Source: Dokdonia sinensis
GTDB taxonomy: Bacteria; Bacteroidota; Bacteroidia; Flavobacteriales; Flavobacteriaceae
Length of the DNA: 64,000 nucleotides
Assembly (NCBI RefSeq): GCF_003688895.1
Contig: NZ_REFV01000013.1
Span: 1-64,000 of the forward strand
Reading direction: 5' to 3'
In this document: positions 26,765 to 34,795 of the stretch, piece by piece
Layout of the letters: every line of letters starts with the position of its first letter
How positions within the stretch are numbered: position 1 is the first letter of the stretch
Notes under the pieces: model-generated
The model's database searches: none
The model's input: the letters and a program-made list of their open reading frames with translations, nothing else
Told to the model about the DNA's origin: nothing
Position numbers and translations under genes: made by a program

Positions 26765-26793
26765 TTAAAAACCGCTTCAAATTCTTAAATTTG
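26765..26793 (+). promoter_or_regulatory. Likely promoter of ffh
   Basis: TAAATTTG at 26786-26793 matches the -7 element and lies 25 bases before the ATG. The -33 place holds TTA instead of TTG, with an 18-base spacer. Confidence 0.45.
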
Positions 26794-26818
26794 CAATCTT
26801 CAAATTCAGATTAAAATT

Positions 26819-28147
26819 ATGTTTGATAATTTAAGTGATAAGTTAGATAAAGCACTACACGTCCTCAAAGGGCACGGAAGCATAACAGAGGTAAACGTCG
26901 CCGAAACACTCAAAGAAGTGCGTCGCGCTCTCATAGATGCCGATGTGAATTTCAAAACTGCAAAGGATTTTACAAATCGTGTAAAGGAAAAAGCGCTTGG
27001 ACAGAATGTATTGACCTCACTCCAACCGGGACAACTTATGGTAAAGCTCGTAAAGGATGAGCTTACGGAGTTAATGGGTGGCGATGCTACTGGAATAGAT
27101 TTATCTGGTTCACCATCTGTTATTTTAATGTCAGGTCTACAAGGTTCTGGTAAGACGACTTTTTCTGGAAAGTTGGCTAATTATCTCAAGACTAAAAAAA
27201 CCAAAAAACCACTTTTGGTTGCCTGTGATGTGTATCGTCCAGCAGCGATAGATCAACTTCACGTCGTTGGTGATGCAATTAAGGTTGAGGTCTATTCTGA
27301 TAGAGATGAGAAAAACCCTGTAAAAATTGCTCAAGATGGTATCGCTTTCGCGAAAGCGAACGGACATAACGTAGTTATTATAGATACAGCTGGTCGTCTC
27401 GCCGTAGATGAGGCCATGATGACCGAAATTAAAGAGGTACACAAAGCTATCCAACCACAGGAAACACTTTTTGTTGTGGATTCTATGACAGGTCAGGATG
27501 CCGTAAATACTGCTAAAGCCTTTAATGACATCCTTAATTTTGACGGAGTTATTCTCACAAAATTAGATGGAGATACCAGAGGTGGAGCGGCAATATCCAT
27601 TAAATCTGTGGTCGATAAGCCTATTAAGTTTATAGGAACTGGTGAAAAGATGGAGGCTATAGATGTTTTCTATCCATCACGTATGGCAGACCGTATTCTG
27701 GGGATGGGTGATGTAGTTTCCCTTGTGGAGCGAGCTCAAGAACAGTTTGACGAAGAAGAAGCACGTAAGTTGCAGAAGAAGATTGCAAAAGATCAATTTG
27801 GTTTTGATGATTTCTTGAAGCAAATTCAGCAAGTCAAGAAGATGGGTAACATGAAGGATCTAATGGGAATGATCCCAGGAGCCGGAAAAATGATGAAAGA
27901 TATAGACATAGATGATGATGCTTTTAAACATATTGAAGCTATTATTCACTCTATGACGCCTGGTGAACGTACGGACCCATCTAGCATCAATGCAAGTCGT
28001 AAGAAGCGTATAGGTAAAGGTTCTGGAACCTCTGTACAACAAGTAAATCAGCTCTTGAAGCAATTCAACCAAATGAGCAAGATGATGAAGATGATGCAAG
28101 GTGGTGGTGGTCGCAAGATGATGCAAATGATGAATAGAATGCGATAA
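26819..28147 (+). CDS. ffh: Signal recognition particle protein Ffh
   Basis: 442 residues: N-terminal helical bundle, GTPase domain (P-loop GLQGSGKTT about 105-113, DTAGRL about 190-195, TKLDGD) and methionine-rich M domain binding 4.5S RNA and signal sequences (MSKMMKMMQGGGGRKMMQ). It directs membrane proteins to SecYEG. Palindrome A at 27343-27358 encodes IAFAKAN inside the GTPase domain, just before the NVVIIDTAGRL strand. It appears to replace a helix segment rather than add length, which is striking in such a conserved protein. Confidence 0.96.
   Translation: MFDNLSDKLDKALHVLKGHGSITEVNVAETLKEVRRALIDADVNFKTAKDFTNRVKEKALGQNVLTSLQPGQLMVKLVKDELTELMGGDATGIDLSGSPSVILMSGLQGSGKTTFSGKLANYLKTKKTKKPLLVACDVYRPAAIDQLHVVGDAIKVEVYSDRDEKNPVKIAQDGIAFAKANGHNVVIIDTAGRLAVDEAMMTEIKEVHKAIQPQETLFVVDSMTGQDAVNTAKAFNDILNFDGVILTKLDGDTRGGAAISIKSVVDKPIKFIGTGEKMEAIDVFYPSRMADRILGMGDVVSLVERAQEQFDEEEARKLQKKIAKDQFGFDDFLKQIQQVKKMGNMKDLMGMIPGAGKMMKDIDIDDDAFKHIEAIIHSMTPGERTDPSSINASRKKRIGKGSGTSVQQVNQLLKQFNQMSKMMKMMQGGGGRKMMQMMNRMR
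27343..27358. repeat. Palindrome A copy, coding, frame AFAKA, in the SRP GTPase
   Basis: Perfect 16-mer within ffh, just 5' of the conserved DTAGRL codons. Confidence 0.95.
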
Positions 28148-28194
28148 TCTCTGAGTGTCAATAAAATTAATCCAGCAAACTAAAGACGTTTCAA

Positions 28195-29088
28195 ATGACA
28201 ATTCTCGACGGAAAAAAAACCTCAAACGATATTAAAAACGAAATCAAAGCCGAAGTTGACAAGATGAAGGCAAATGGCGAAAAGGTGCCTCACCTTGCTG
28301 CTGTAATTGTCGGGAATGACGGCGCGAGTTTGACCTACGTGGGGAGTAAAGTTAGGGCTTGTGAGCGCATTGGTTTTGAGTCTACACTTATTAAGATGTC
28401 TAGCACAACAAGTGAGATTGAACTGCTAGATAAAATTGAAGACCTCAATAATAATGATGATATCGATGGCTTCATCGTTCAATTACCATTACCACCGCAG
28501 ATTGATACTCAAAAAGTATTACTGGCTGTAGACCCAGATAAAGACGTAGACGGTTTCCACCCCACGAATTTTGGAAAGATGGCGCTGGATATGAGTACTT
28601 TTATTCCTGCCACTCCTTTTGGAATTTTGGAATTAATGGAGCGCTATCAAGTGGATACTGCAGGTAAGCACACCGTAGTTATAGGTCGTAGTCATATTGT
28701 AGGGCGTCCTATGAGTATTTTGATGGGTCGTAAAGGATTTCCTGGAAATTCTACAGTAACCCTAACACACAGTCATACTAAGAATATTACTCAGATTACT
28801 TCACAAGCAGATATAATAATTACAGCGCTCGGTGTCCCAGGATTTTTAAAAGCCGAAATGGTAAAAGACGACGCCGTAATTATTGATGTAGGAATTACAA
28901 GAGTTCCAGATGAAACGAGAGAGCGTGGTTACTATATCACGGGAGATGTAGATTTTGAAGAAGTAAGTAAGAAAGCATCTTTTATTACACCAGTTCCTGG
29001 TGGGGTAGGGCCTATGACCATCGCGATGCTACTTAAGAATACTTTACTAGCAAGAGAGCGTCACAGAGCAGCATCTAAAAAGAAATAG
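28195..29088 (+). CDS. folD: Methylenetetrahydrofolate dehydrogenase/cyclohydrolase
   Basis: 297-residue bifunctional enzyme interconverting 5,10-methylene- and 10-formyl-tetrahydrofolate with NADP. Seen motifs are the catalytic YVGSKVRACERIGF with its Lys, GFIVQLPLPPQID, DVDGFHPTNFGKM, GRSHIVGRPMSILM (NADP site) and PVPGGVGPMTIAMLL. It follows ffh by 47 bases and may be transcribed with it. Confidence 0.96.
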   Translation: MTILDGKKTSNDIKNEIKAEVDKMKANGEKVPHLAAVIVGNDGASLTYVGSKVRACERIGFESTLIKMSSTTSEIELLDKIEDLNNNDDIDGFIVQLPLPPQIDTQKVLLAVDPDKDVDGFHPTNFGKMALDMSTFIPATPFGILELMERYQVDTAGKHTVVIGRSHIVGRPMSILMGRKGFPGNSTVTLTHSHTKNITQITSQADIIITALGVPGFLKAEMVKDDAVIIDVGITRVPDETRERGYYITGDVDFEEVSKKASFITPVPGGVGPMTIAMLLKNTLLARERHRAASKKK

Positions 29089-29108
29089 AAGATTAATTTT
29101 TAAATTAA

Positions 29109-29145
29109 AAGCGGGGAGTAGATTGAAAATTTGCTCCCCGTTTTA
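29109..29145. terminator. Terminator after folD
   Basis: CGGGGAG (29112-29118) pairs with CTCCCCG (29134-29140), then T4. It lies between convergent genes. Confidence 0.8.
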
Positions 29146-29187
29146 TTATTCTTTTGTTAGAGTAAGATGTAAACTTAAAATCATAAG

Positions 29188-29454
29188 CTATTTTAAATAA
29201 AACTGTATTGAAGCATTTAATAAGAATAGGATTCCTAATAATGTTATGATCCAGTTATACTTCTTAAACAATAATCGAGATATCCCGTAGATAGCCAAAG
29301 TTATAACACCCACGATTAAAGGTATCCAGGCAATGACTAGCAAGGCCATACCGCGACCATTAGAAAAATCTCCATTTACTACGAGCATAGTGGATGCCGC
29401 TACCACAAATAGTAGGGATATAATATTCCATTTAGGCTCGTTAACGTAGGTCAT
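29188..29454 (-). CDS. Small membrane protein, unknown
   Basis: 88 residues with three hydrophobic segments (about 10-26, 36-58 and 66-85) and no charged motif of note. The start ATG at 29454 directly touches the yebC stop codon, so it is likely translated from the yebC transcript. I do not recognise the family. Confidence 0.65.
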   Translation of the reverse strand: MTYVNEPKWNIISLLFVVAASTMLVVNGDFSNGRGMALLVIAWIPLIVGVITLAIYGISRLLFKKYNWIITLLGILFLLNASIQFYLK

Positions 29455-30189
29455 CTAAGATTCGTCTGCATCTTCGGCAGAGGACTCCATTGTTGAGAAT
29501 ACGTTTTGTACATCATCATCTTCCTCTAGCCTGTCTATTAATTTATTTACGTCCTCTTCCTGTTCTGGTGTTAGTTTTTTTGTGACTTGAGGAATACGGT
29601 CAAAGCCAGATTCCAAAATTTCAATACCCTTTTCTTCTAAGGCGCTCTGAATAGCTCCAAAACTCTCAAACGGTGCATAGATATGAATGCCGTCTTCATC
29701 TTGAAAAACTTCTTCAGCTCCGTAATCTATAAACTCAAGTTCTATTTCTTCTACATCTTGCCCCTCAGCATTTACGCGAAAGGTACACGTGTGATCAAAC
29801 ATAAATACTACTGATCCAGAGGTGCCTAGGTTTCCATCACATTTATTAAAAGAGGCACGCACATTTGCCACAGTACGGGTATTATTATCTGTAGCAGTTT
29901 CTACTAAAATTGCGATTCCGTGCTGTGCATATCCTTCAAAAATCACCTCTTTGTAATCTCCCTGAGACTTATCTGATGCTCTTTTTATGGCGCGCTCTAC
30001 ATTATCTTTCGGCATGTTTACAGCCTTAGCATTTTGTATTACAGCTCTTAATCTAGAATTACTATCTGGATCTGGACCGCCTTCTTTTACAGCCATTACA
30101 ATATCCTTCCCGATACGTGTAAAAGCCTTGGACATTGCGCTCCAGCGCTTCATTTTACGTGCTTTTCTAAATTCAAATGCTCTTCCCAT
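29455..30189 (-). CDS. YebC/PmpR-family protein
   Basis: 244 residues. The start is MGRAFEFRKARKMKRWSAMS, followed by the family's DPDSNSRLRAVIQNAKAVNMP and EGYAQHGIAILVETATDNNTRT blocks. Members were described as DNA-binding regulators, and more recently linked to translation at difficult sequences as in mitochondrial TACO1; which applies here is not known. The C-terminus is acidic, as often seen. Length is normal. Confidence 0.93.
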   Translation of the reverse strand: MGRAFEFRKARKMKRWSAMSKAFTRIGKDIVMAVKEGGPDPDSNSRLRAVIQNAKAVNMPKDNVERAIKRASDKSQGDYKEVIFEGYAQHGIAILVETATDNNTRTVANVRASFNKCDGNLGTSGSVVFMFDHTCTFRVNAEGQDVEEIELEFIDYGAEEVFQDEDGIHIYAPFESFGAIQSALEEKGIEILESGFDRIPQVTKKLTPEQEEDVNKLIDRLEEDDDVQNVFSTMESSAEDADES

Positions 30190-30319
30190 AGTATGGCTAA
30201 CAGTTGCCTAATGCAACTTTATATTTAAAATTCTGTTCTTTTTTACAACAAGCTCTAAGCTAAAAACGCCCAGTCTTTGCTGAGCGTAAAAATAGGAAAA
30301 TCGATTATTTTTTAAAAGC

Positions 30320-30601
30320 CTAAGCGTTTAGGATATCTTCTATGGCGCTGGCCAGGTCAAAATCTTTTTCAGTCACCCCATTTGCATCGTGCGTACTTAA
30401 GGAAATATTAAGTTCGTTGTACGTATTACTCCATGTAGGATGATGATTGAGGCGCTCGCACTCAAAGGCGATACGCGTCATTGTAGAGAACACTTCTCTA
30501 AAATTTTCAAACTCAATGGTGGTGTGAATCGCGTTTTCATCATACTCCCAATCTGAAAATTCTTCTAAACGGTCATTTATTTGTGCTTCTGTAAGTTTCA
30601 T
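30320..30601 (-). CDS. 4a-hydroxytetrahydrobiopterin (pterin-4a-carbinolamine) dehydratase
   Basis: 93 residues. The active-site block CERLNHHPTWSNTYNELNI with its two His, followed by THDANGVTEKDFDLA, identifies the PCD/DCoH family, which recycles oxidised pterin after aromatic amino-acid hydroxylation. No phenylalanine hydroxylase gene is in the window. The gene stands alone. Upstream lies a palindrome A copy at 30642. Confidence 0.93.
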   Translation of the reverse strand: MKLTEAQINDRLEEFSDWEYDENAIHTTIEFENFREVFSTMTRIAFECERLNHHPTWSNTYNELNISLSTHDANGVTEKDFDLASAIEDILNA

Positions 30602-30641
30602 AAGATAAGGTTTTGATTAATACGTATAAGGTACATATTTC

Positions 30642-30657
30642 CGCTTTCGCGAAAGCG
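30642..30657. repeat. Palindrome A copy, intergenic
   Basis: Perfect 16-mer between the pterin dehydratase start (30601) and the SDR-like stop (30732). Confidence 0.95.
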
Positions 30658-30731
30658 TACTCCAGCAAATTTTCACAATAATTTAAGGGGTAATGAGCTT
30701 TTTACCTGTGACAGTATCTATTGCAACGAGC

Positions 30732-31586
30732 TTATAGATTTTTACTACCAGCTACAACCTCTTCGTTTGTAATAGCCAAATGTTTGGGCAGCGCATTATC
30801 CCGTGGAAGTACGGCGAGATACCGGTCAAAATTACTGGTATACACATTTTTATACACAGGTTTGCGCTTAAGATCCAGCATTGTGACTAGCTCGTGTACA
30901 AACTCTTTGTGATGAATTAAATCTTTACTCCCCAGATGAAAAATCCCGCTCAATTTTCGGTTAATAATATAATGGAGTTGCTGGCTAAATTTGGCTTGCG
31001 TCGTAGTATTGATAATAAGGTGCGGAAAAACCTCGATGGGTTCATCGAGTAGGAGTGCGGTTTTAATTTCGCGTAAGCGGGGAGATTGCATCCCAAAAAC
31101 CATAGGCAAGCGGATAATGGTATATTGTTTTTCAGGTAAATTGCGCATCAGCGCTGTCTCACATCGTATTTTTAGTTTACCATATATACTTTCAGATAGA
31201 GTTTTGTCATTTTCATAACTAGGATAGTGGGAAAATGCGTCAAAAACATTGGCACTAGAAATAAATACAAGTCGGCAACCGCTTGCAGCAGCATACTCAA
31301 CCATTAACTGGTGAGCCTCTAGCTGATCTTCAAAAGACCCACGTAATGCCGATATTACCACAGAGGGCTTCAACGCCTTCAGCAATTCAAAAATGTCGTC
31401 CTGCTCCAGACTATATTTTATAAAGTGCCTGTTATCTGAGTAAATTCTGCCCGTGTGATACGTGCCATAGGTATCATAGTAGCGATACAGTTCTTTATAC
31501 AAAGCGCCGCCCAGAAAACCGCTGGCTCCGAGAATAAGGATTTTATCTTTTGACTTTTTGTAAGCGATAACTGTCTGTATAAATTT
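30732..31586 (-). CDS. SDR-family (RmlD/epimerase-like) protein with no usual start codon
   Basis: An extended short-chain dehydrogenase-like protein with SSANVFD, YGKLKIRCE (catalytic Tyr-x3-Lys) and IIRLPMVFG. The NAD-binding KILILGASGFLGG is encoded at 31544-31506, upstream of the first usual start (TTG, 31502). The frame is open back to a TGA at 31589, but between there and the glycine motif there is no ATG, GTG or TTG. Either translation starts at a rare codon (ATA, ATC, ATT), or the start was lost when the hairpin at 31588-31634 formed next to it. The sugar or other substrate is unknown. Confidence 0.75.
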   Translation of the reverse strand, partial: KFIQTVIAYKKSKDKILILGASGFLGGALYKELYRYYDTYGTYHTGRIYSDNRHFIKYSLEQDDIFELLKALKPSVVISALRGSFEDQLEAHQLMVEYAAASGCRLVFISSANVFDAFSHYPSYENDKTLSESIYGKLKIRCETALMRNLPEKQYTIIRLPMVFGMQSPRLREIKTALLLDEPIEVFPHLIINTTTQAKFSQQLHYIINRKLSGIFHLGSKDLIHHKEFVHELVTMLDLKRKPVYKNVYTSNFDRYLAVLPRDNALPKHLAITNEEVVAGSKNL

Positions 31587-31587
31587 T

Positions 31588-31634
31588 CAAATCCCAAACT
31601 CCAAAAGGCTAACCTTTGGAATTTGGGATTTGAG
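31588..31634. repeat. Long hairpin between gcvT and the SDR gene
   Basis: CAAATCCCAAACTCCAAAAGG (31588-31608 in plus coordinates) is nearly complementary to 31613-31634 across a four-base loop. It may end the gcvT transcript. Related CAAATC/CCCAAACTCC sequence recurs at about 36164-36175 and 37683-37700, so it is also a dispersed repeat. Confidence 0.75.
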
Positions 31635-31652
31635 ATTATTGTCTCTATATCT

Positions 31653-32744
31653 TTATTTCTTGTAAAAAGGTGTCTTTACAACGGTGGCAGGAATGACTTT
31701 CTTGCGTATCTGTATGTTAATATTTGAGTCTGTTTTTGCGTAAGCGATATCTACATATCCCAGCCCAATACCTTTATCTACAGACGGACCCATTGTTCCT
31801 GAGGTCACACGACCTATTCTATTCCCCTCATCATCTACAATGTCATAACCTTGTCTAGGGATGCCGCGCTCGTTAAGCTCAAACCCTACGAGTTTTTGAA
31901 GTAAACCTGTTTCTTTTTGATATTTAAGGTGGTCGCTGTATACAAAATCTTTTGTAAACTTTGTGACCCAACCTAGTCCCGCCTCCAGAGGCGATGTCGT
32001 GTCGTCTATGTCATTACCGTACAAGCAATACCCCATCTCTAATCGCAAAGTATCTCGAGCTGCTAGACCAATGGGTTTGATATCAAAATCGGCCCCGGCC
32101 TCAAGTACTTTTTTCCAAAGTTGCTCGGCTTCCTCATTTTTACAATAAATTTCAAAACCTCCGCTTCCAGTATAACCCGTTGCACTTATAATAACGTAAT
32201 CTAGCCCCGCAAACGGTGCCACTTCAAAAGAATAGAACTTAATAGAAGCAAGGTCTACATCTGTAAGTGATTGCATTGCCTCAATAGCTTTAGGACCTTG
32301 AATTGCAAGTAAGGAATGTCCTTCAGAAATATTGCGAAGTTCTGCCTTAAAACCTTTTAATGTTTGTTGTGCGTTTATCCACGCCCAGTCCTTGTCTATA
32401 TTACTTGCATTAACTACAAGCATATATTGGTCTTCTTTAAGTCTATAAACGATCAGGTCATCTACAATTCCTCCTGTATCGTTAGGAAGGCAATTATACT
32501 GTGCGCCTCCAATATTAATTTTTGATATATCATTAGAACATACCCATTGTAATAGATTGATAGCATCCTCTCCAGATACTAAGAATTCTCCCATATGGGA
32601 AACGTCAAAAACACCAACACCTGTGCGCACCGTCTCATGTTCTGCATTTACACCTTCGTAAGAAACAGGCATATTGTAACCTGCAAAGGGAACCATTTTT
32701 GCTCCCAAAGCTTCGTGTATATGTGTAAGGGCTGTATTTTTCAT
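31653..32744 (-). CDS. gcvT: Aminomethyltransferase, T protein of the glycine cleavage system
   Basis: 363 residues. It passes the methylene group from H-protein-bound aminomethyl-lipoate to tetrahydrofolate, releasing ammonia. Seen are MVPFAGYNMPVSY, VGVFDVSHMGEF, the folate-binding NDTGGIVDDLIVYR with its Asp, ISATGYTGSGGFEIY and GRVTSGTMGPSVDKGIGLGYV. No gcvP or gcvH lies in the window, as is common where the genes are scattered. I saw no glycine riboswitch upstream. Confidence 0.95.
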   Translation of the reverse strand: MKNTALTHIHEALGAKMVPFAGYNMPVSYEGVNAEHETVRTGVGVFDVSHMGEFLVSGEDAINLLQWVCSNDISKINIGGAQYNCLPNDTGGIVDDLIVYRLKEDQYMLVVNASNIDKDWAWINAQQTLKGFKAELRNISEGHSLLAIQGPKAIEAMQSLTDVDLASIKFYSFEVAPFAGLDYVIISATGYTGSGGFEIYCKNEEAEQLWKKVLEAGADFDIKPIGLAARDTLRLEMGYCLYGNDIDDTTSPLEAGLGWVTKFTKDFVYSDHLKYQKETGLLQKLVGFELNERGIPRQGYDIVDDEGNRIGRVTSGTMGPSVDKGIGLGYVDIAYAKTDSNINIQIRKKVIPATVVKTPFYKK

Positions 32745-32837
32745 ATATAATATTGTGGTCTAGTTTAAGTCACAAATGTATGAAAAACGAAACCCTTCTT
32801 AAAGAGTGAAGGATAATTTAAGATTAGAGGATTGCGA

Positions 32838-34271
32838 CTATATTTTAGCCGATATCAGTTTTTCCATAACTAGATATCCAGCTTCCGTGCAATGAACCCC
32901 ATCGTAAGTCAAATCGCTTTGCATCCCGTTTCTTTCGTTCTTCATTGCGGTGTGATAATCTACATACGTATGATTATTTTGCGCAGCATACGTTTTAATC
33001 ATACCGTTTAAATCTATAATCTTTTGAGCGGGTTCGAGACCTGTCTCCCACGGATAGTCGTACACAGGAAGCACGGAACAAAGTACAACGCTAATATTGT
33101 GCGCTTTAGCCAAGTCTGCCATTGTAAACAAATTATGCGCAACAGTTTCTATTGAAGTCTTTCCGGTATTACCTGCAATATCATTAGTTCCAGCTAGAAT
33201 AACTACTTTTTTAGGTTTCAAGGCAATAACGTCCTGTCTAAAACGCAATAGCATTTGAGAAGTGGTTTGGCCACTCACACCACGATTAATAAATTCAGGG
33301 TGCGATTCCCAAAAGTCTGGACTAGTTTCAAGCCAACCTTCGGTAATGGAATCTCCCATAAAAACTACACTGTAATCATTATTTTGATCAACAAGTTTTT
33401 CATTTTCCTCCTTAAAGCGATTTATAAGAACTTTTTCCTCAAATTTGAGCCATTGTGGTGTACAATCGTCATTTGCATCTTCCCAGGTATGACTGTAAAT
33501 CCAAGAAAAGAAATCTGGTTCGGAAAATGCATTGTCCCAGCTATTATGTTTTACATTAGGATAAAAGGATATTTTGGGAGTTGCTTCATTGCGCATTAGT
33601 GCCTCAGTAATTAACTTAGAATATCGAGCGGGAACGACACCATCATCTTCTCCGTGAAAAATCCAAATAGGCGTTTTACTTGCCCAATTTTTAATATTTG
33701 CTAGATTACCACCACCACATATAGCTGTTGCTGCGGCAAACATATCTGGTCGTCTATGGAGCATTTCGTAAGTGCCCATACCGCCCATAGATAGGCCACC
33801 TACATAAATTCTGGACTTATCTACATAGACTTTTTTTACCATTTCATCCATAAGAGAAATAACCGCACCCATCGCCCACGTAGGTTCACTCACTTCTGGA
33901 AAGGAGAAAATATTCTCCCCCATTTGCTCATTTCGAGTAATATCAACCTGTGCCCAGTAATCGTCCTTAGGGCATTGTGGGAAAATTATAATGGCAGGAA
34001 ATTCATCGTTTTTCTGTACAAAGAGTTCGCTTCCGTGAGTAAGCTGCGCCGTGTTATCGTCTCCGCGTTCTCCAGCTCCGTGCAGAAATAGGTGTACCGG
34101 ATATGTTTTGTTGGGGTCAAAATTCTTAGGCTTGAGCATCTGGTAACCTAGTGTTTTTCCTTTGTGCTCAAAAGTTTTGGCTTCAAACCCAGTGGACTTT
34201 TTGAGTGAAGAGGATTGTGCGGTTGCCGCTTTCGCGAAAGCGCAAAAAAGTATAAAAATCATTATCCTCAT
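32838..34271 (-). CDS. Exported two-domain hydrolase: esterase fused to SGNH/GDSL hydrolase
   Basis: 477 residues. The signal peptide ends CAFAKAATAQ, encoded by a palindrome A copy. Residues about 30-255 are an alpha/beta-hydrolase of the PHB-depolymerase/feruloyl-esterase type, with LFLHGAGERGDD, nucleophile GLSMGG, HGEDDGVVPA (Asp) and VKHNSWDNAF (His). Residues about 285-477 are an SGNH hydrolase with block I MGDSITEGW, block III LAGTNDI and block V YDGVHC. Both sites look complete, so the protein may remove two kinds of ester, for example acetyl and aryl groups on a plant or algal polysaccharide. The substrate is inference. Confidence 0.9.
   Translation of the reverse strand: MRIMIFILFCAFAKAATAQSSSLKKSTGFEAKTFEHKGKTLGYQMLKPKNFDPNKTYPVHLFLHGAGERGDDNTAQLTHGSELFVQKNDEFPAIIIFPQCPKDDYWAQVDITRNEQMGENIFSFPEVSEPTWAMGAVISLMDEMVKKVYVDKSRIYVGGLSMGGMGTYEMLHRRPDMFAAATAICGGGNLANIKNWASKTPIWIFHGEDDGVVPARYSKLITEALMRNEATPKISFYPNVKHNSWDNAFSEPDFFSWIYSHTWEDANDDCTPQWLKFEEKVLINRFKEENEKLVDQNNDYSVVFMGDSITEGWLETSPDFWESHPEFINRGVSGQTTSQMLLRFRQDVIALKPKKVVILAGTNDIAGNTGKTSIETVAHNLFTMADLAKAHNISVVLCSVLPVYDYPWETGLEPAQKIIDLNGMIKTYAAQNNHTYVDYHTAMKNERNGMQSDLTYDGVHCTEAGYLVMEKLISAKI
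34227..34242. repeat. Palindrome A copy, coding, frame AFAKA, signal-peptide end
   Basis: Perfect 16-mer giving CAFAKAAT just before the cleavage site of the double hydrolase. Confidence 0.95.
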
Positions 34272-34282
34272 TATCGTTTTGT

Positions 34283-34693
34283 TTAATTCATATCCCTACG
34301 CAGTTCATCCTTTGTAGGAAATTTAAGTTCTCCACCGGAGTAGGTTGTTCCAAAAGTTTTAATCGCCGAGTAAAGTTGTGTAAAAGCATTCCTGAATTGT
34401 GACTCTGTAAGCTTCTTAAATGGATGTATGTATGCTGCGTACAACATCCCGTCACTCATCGCATATTTCACATCGAGCACGGTATGAAAATTTGCTTCCA
34501 TACAAAGATTCATGATATCCGGAGTAATAGATTCTGTTGAAGTAATAGGAGCATAAATGCGCATACGATTATGCATTTCATCTGTATAACACGTCATAGA
34601 AACCCCCTTTACGTTAAGTTCCCAGTGCCCGAAACCACCCGAAACTTCACCTAAAAGGTCTTTGAAAATAATGGCCAATTGAGAATTACGCAT
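34283..34693 (-). CDS. Conserved hypothetical protein (YbjN-like fold possible)
   Basis: 136 residues, no signal peptide or membrane segment. The sequence alternates strands and helices, with ELNVKGVSMTCYTDE, RMRIYAPIT, ITPDIMNLCMEANFHTVLDVKYAM and a C-terminal helix. The length and pattern recall YbjN or type III chaperone-like folds, but this is weak. It starts 102 bases before the thrC end and may share a transcript with the hydrolase downstream (11-base gap). Confidence 0.55.
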   Translation of the reverse strand: MRNSQLAIIFKDLLGEVSGGFGHWELNVKGVSMTCYTDEMHNRMRIYAPITSTESITPDIMNLCMEANFHTVLDVKYAMSDGMLYAAYIHPFKKLTESQFRNAFTQLYSAIKTFGTTYSGGELKFPTKDELRRDMN

Positions 34694-34795
34694 CGTTTAT
34701 GATTTGGTAGGCTAAAGTTAAACAAAAACCTAATCTACTGTACCAAAACCATATTTTTTATTGTAAAAGACTGAAGCACGCTTGCGCGAAAAACG

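Noticed and set aside
32745-32837. Glycine riboswitch before gcvT
   Set aside because: The gap is only 93 bases, AT-rich, and shows none of the paired stems expected.
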